64,000 nt of DNA. Source: Bacillus sp. SM2101 (GTDB lineage Bacteria; Bacillota; Bacilli; Bacillales; SM2101). Location of the stretch: positions 172,657 to 236,656 of the forward strand of contig NZ_JAEUFG010000007.1 of NCBI RefSeq assembly GCF_018588585.1. The letters run 5' to 3'. Under the pieces are notes generated by a model, which saw only the letters and a list, made by a program, of their open reading frames with translations, searched no databases and was not told the DNA's origin. Shown in pieces: positions 61,337 to 64,000 of this stretch (positions within the stretch are counted from its first letter, which is position 1; each line of letters begins with the position of its first letter). A program made the position numbers and the translations under genes.

Positions 61337-63301
61337 TTAATCCTCCTCCACGACCGACAAGTTATCATTGTCTAAAATATTCGTTTCTTCCTCTAAACCA
61401 AAAGCTACATTACTTTCAATCCATTTACGTCTAGGTTCAACTTTATCACCCATTAACGTTGTAACTCGTCTCTCTGCTCTTGCAGCATCATTAATCCTTA
61501 CTCTAATGAGCGTTCTCGTTTCAGGGTTCATAGTTGTTTCCCAAAGCTGATCAGCGTTCATTTCACCAAGCCCTTTGTAGCGCTGAATTGTGTACCCTTT
61601 CCCTATCTTATTCATAGCTAATTTCAGCTCGTCCTCAGACCAAGCATATTCTAACACTTCTTTTTTTCCAGTTCCTTTACTAACTTTATATAGTGGTGGC
61701 AGAGCGATAAATATTTTACCTGCATCAACGAGTGGTTTCATATATCTATAAAAAAATGTAAGTAAAAGTACTTGTATATGTGCTCCATCTGTATCGGCAT
61801 CAGTCATAATGATTACTTTATCATAATTAATATCCTCCACAGAAAACTCAGAGCCAACTCCTCCACCTACAGCATGTATAATTGTATTAATTTCTTCATT
61901 TTTAAATATATCTGCAAGCTTAGCTTTTTCTGTATTAATAACCTTACCACGTAAAGGCAGCACAGCTTGAAATCGTCGGTCTCTCCCTTGCTTAGCAGAT
62001 CCACCTGCAGAATCACCTTCAACTAAATAAAGTTCATTTTTATGTGGATTACGAGATTGAGCTGGTGTAAGCTTTCCACTTAATGTACCTTCAGATTTCT
62101 TTCGTTTCTTCCCGTTTCGTGCTTCTTCTCGAGCTTTTCTAGCAGCTTCTCGAGCTTGATATGCTTTTATAGCTTTTTTCACTAATAACGAACTAACATC
62201 AGGATTTTCCTCAAAGAAATACGCCAAATTCTCCGTTATAACAGCATCAACTGCTGAGCGCGCATCACTTGTCCCTAACTTCCCTTTCGTTTGCCCTTCA
62301 AATTGAAGTAACTCCTCTGGAATTCTGACAGACACGATGGCAGCAAGCCCTTCACGAATGTCTGATCCCTCAAGGTTTTTATCTTTTTCCTTTAATAATC
62401 CTACCTTACGGGCATATTCATTAAAAGCACGCGTCATTGCTGTTTTAGCACCCGACTCATGGGTACCTCCATCCTTCGTTCTTACATTATTCACGAATGA
62501 AAGGATGTTTTCTGAAAATCCATCATTAAATTGGAAGGAATATTCAACTGCAATGTCGTTTTGTTCCCCTTCAAATGATATCACTGGATGTAGTGTATCC
62601 TTTTCCTCGTTTAAATATTGAACGAAAGCCTCTATGCCATTCTCATAGTAAAATATTTCTTGCTCATCATGCCGCTCGTCTATGAGCTCAATCTTTAGAC
62701 CCTTTAACAGAAATGCTGACTCACGCAATCTCTCACACAGTGTATTAAAGTTATATGTAATTGTACTAAATATGCTTGGGTCTGGCTTAAAGTGAGTTGT
62801 TGTACCCGTTTGATTCGTTCTCCCTTTATTTTCAAGTGCAGAAACTACACTTCCTCCTTGTTCAAACCTCTGTTCGTATACGTTTCCATCACGACGGATC
62901 GTAACAGTTAACCATTCTGAAAGAGCATTAACGACAGATGCACCTACACCATGTAATCCTCCACTCGTTTTATAACCACCTTGTCCAAACTTCCCACCAG
63001 CATGTAAAACAGTATGTATAACTTCAGGAGTGGGCTTTCCCGACTTATGCATGCCAACTGGCATGCCTCTCCCTTTATCAACTACACTAATACTTTGATT
63101 TTTATGTATCGTAACTTTTATATGGTTCCCGTAGCCAGCTAAAGCTTCATCTACAGAATTATCAACAATTTCATATACTAAATGATGTAACCCTCGTGTG
63201 TCCGTACTTCCTATGTACATACCCGGACGTTTTCTTACAGCTTCCAGCCCTTCTAGCACCTGAATGGCTTCATCATTATATTCAAAACTTTGCTTTGACA
63301 A
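61337..63301 (-). CDS. parE: DNA topoisomerase IV subunit B
   Basis: 654 residues of the GHKL/type IIA B-subunit family. ATP site: VDNSVDEALAGYG and GRGMPVG then GLHGVGASVVNALS; TOPRIM: LVEGDSAGGSAKQGRD and IMTDADTDGAHIQVLLLTFF; end QRYKGLGEMNADQLWETTM. Length and pairing with parC rather than gyrA identify ParE. The start is TTG after GAGGAGG. It provides ATP-driven strand passage for ParC. A structured leader lies upstream. Confidence 0.97.
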   Translation of the reverse strand: MSKQSFEYNDEAIQVLEGLEAVRKRPGMYIGSTDTRGLHHLVYEIVDNSVDEALAGYGNHIKVTIHKNQSISVVDKGRGMPVGMHKSGKPTPEVIHTVLHAGGKFGQGGYKTSGGLHGVGASVVNALSEWLTVTIRRDGNVYEQRFEQGGSVVSALENKGRTNQTGTTTHFKPDPSIFSTITYNFNTLCERLRESAFLLKGLKIELIDERHDEQEIFYYENGIEAFVQYLNEEKDTLHPVISFEGEQNDIAVEYSFQFNDGFSENILSFVNNVRTKDGGTHESGAKTAMTRAFNEYARKVGLLKEKDKNLEGSDIREGLAAIVSVRIPEELLQFEGQTKGKLGTSDARSAVDAVITENLAYFFEENPDVSSLLVKKAIKAYQAREAARKAREEARNGKKRKKSEGTLSGKLTPAQSRNPHKNELYLVEGDSAGGSAKQGRDRRFQAVLPLRGKVINTEKAKLADIFKNEEINTIIHAVGGGVGSEFSVEDINYDKVIIMTDADTDGAHIQVLLLTFFYRYMKPLVDAGKIFIALPPLYKVSKGTGKKEVLEYAWSEDELKLAMNKIGKGYTIQRYKGLGEMNADQLWETTMNPETRTLIRVRINDAARAERRVTTLMGDKVEPRRKWIESNVAFGLEEETNILDNDNLSVVEED

Positions 63302-63402
63302 AAAACTACCTCCTCAATACAAAAAACATACACAACAACTTTTTAATCTTGTTATAGTACAAAATAAATGCGTAAACGCCTCGATTATCCCTGACAAGCA
63401 TT

Positions 63403-63475
63403 CGAGTCATTTCCCTTGATAGGATGTATGGAAATGGCCTCGAGGTGATAGGCACTAAAGGTGGATTATCCTATA
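63403..63475 (-). other. Structured leader or conserved hairpins upstream of parE
   Basis: CGAGTCATTTCC (63403-63414) is complementary, with mismatches, to GGAAATGGCCTCG (63430-63442), and ATAGGAT and ATCCTAT (63465-63473) can also pair. This is about 100-170 bases before the parE start. Function unknown; it is not an obvious riboswitch class. Confidence 0.4.
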
Positions 63476-63701
63476 GCCCCTAAATAATATTTTTAGTTCC
63501 TTTTTGCCCATAAAAAGAACGGGTGTTCTAATTATACACCTTTTAGAAACAGAATAAAACTGCAACTCCTATTTTATATAATATATGGTAATACCCACTT
63601 ATCACAAGGACAAAAATTTTTTCTTCTTTTAAAACCCTCTCATTTTTGTAAAATTTGATTTTTCTAGCCTATGAATGATAAATAATTTAACATAAGGCTC
63701 T

Positions 63702-63830
63702 TTTCGTTTACTTCGGTGCTTTTGGAACTTATATTGGAGTAAATGATGTGTATCATATGACTCTTATAGTCTATAGAGAAGAAAGGATAGGTTTTTTAGA
63801 AAAACCAACAATGAATACGAAAACAATCTA
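63702..63830 (+). repeat. Dispersed MITE-like repeat, copy 15 (diverged)
   Basis: Left end GGCTCTTTTCGTTTACTTCG, core GAGAAGAAAGGATAGG, right end CAATGAATACGAAAACAATCT. Confidence 0.65.
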
Positions 63831-63879
63831 AAGTGAAAGTTCAAATGCTCCTATTGAATAAAATTAAGACATAAACGAG

Positions 63880-64000
63880 TAGAGGGAAAATAAGGACATT
63901 ATTTTCGCCCCTCTCACAACACCGTACGTGAGTCCGTCTAACAATCAGTTTTGTATCTCAATATTTCTTTTTCATTCTCTCGATATCAAGTTTTGTATCA
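63880..64000 (-). mobile_element. Possible group II intron 3'-end remnant
   Basis: On the minus strand ACTCACGTACGGTGTTGTG then AGAGGGG (63910-63935) resembles the 3' strand of group II intron domain V and what follows it. The matching 5' strand of domain V is not visible in the remaining bases, so it may be truncated, diverged or a chance match. The element would extend beyond the right edge. Confidence 0.35.

Overview
This is a low-G+C chromosomal window from an endospore-forming member of the Bacillaceae. The signs are bacillithiol genes (yojF-bshB2), three YjcZ-type and two glycine-rich sporulation-type small proteins, a YqfQ/VrrA-like protein, Zur- and Fur-type boxes like those of Bacillus, frequent TTG/GTG starts behind strong AGGAGG sites, and parE-parC. 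I see no rRNA, tRNA, CRISPR array or prophage, and no intact insertion sequence. Species cannot be named from the sequence alone.

Layout. 1-4.6 kb: a CaiB-type CoA-transferase (cut by the window edge) and an acyl-CoA ligase read leftward from a near-consensus sigma-54 promoter, next to a CBS-PAS-AAA+ sigma-54 activator. 4.9-14.9 kb: secreted and surface functions (PI-PLC-like phospholipase, Zur-controlled zinc-binding lipoprotein, MATE exporter, SLH-CAP protein, LysM/L,D-transpeptidase). 15-20.3 kb: Fur-controlled flavodoxin, MFS exporter divergent from a CGNR regulator, and a GntR-ABC transporter operon whose regulator seems to start at ATT. 21-30 kb: GNAT, lipoprotein, VanW, MurG-like, cold-shock protein, bacillithiol genes, methyltransferase. 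30-34.5 kb: GDPD, Hsp20 and a spore-envelope-like group. 34.9-36.8 kb: a truncated-globin-like protein and a NarK-type transporter with an FNR box at about -41.5 and a 23-codon leader ORF. 37-44.4 kb: peptidases, NUDIX, oxidoreductases, and a MarR regulator with a probably leaderless mRNA. 44.8-49.8 kb: Fe-alcohol dehydrogenase, aldehyde dehydrogenase and an R2-like ligand-binding oxidase, divergent from a LuxR-type regulator, with a cre-like site between. 50-58.5 kb: M15 carboxypeptidase, DeoD, ArsA with a cory-CC-star protein, CstA, a repeat array, microproteins, a catalase-like haem protein. 58.9-63.3 kb: parE-parC.

The most striking feature that genes do not explain is a dispersed non-coding repeat of about 115-170 bp with imperfect terminal inverted repeats (GGCTCTTTTCG / GGCTGTTTTCG) and a conserved core, GAAGAAAAGATGCCACGAA. 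I count about 14 dispersed copies. Two are flanked by 8-bp direct repeats, as expected of a MITE-like element that transposed. At 55.5-56.4 kb the same element forms a tandem array with a two-unit higher-order period of about 335 bp. The R2lox/ALDH/ADH/LuxR locus is the best candidate for an under-described enzymatic system.
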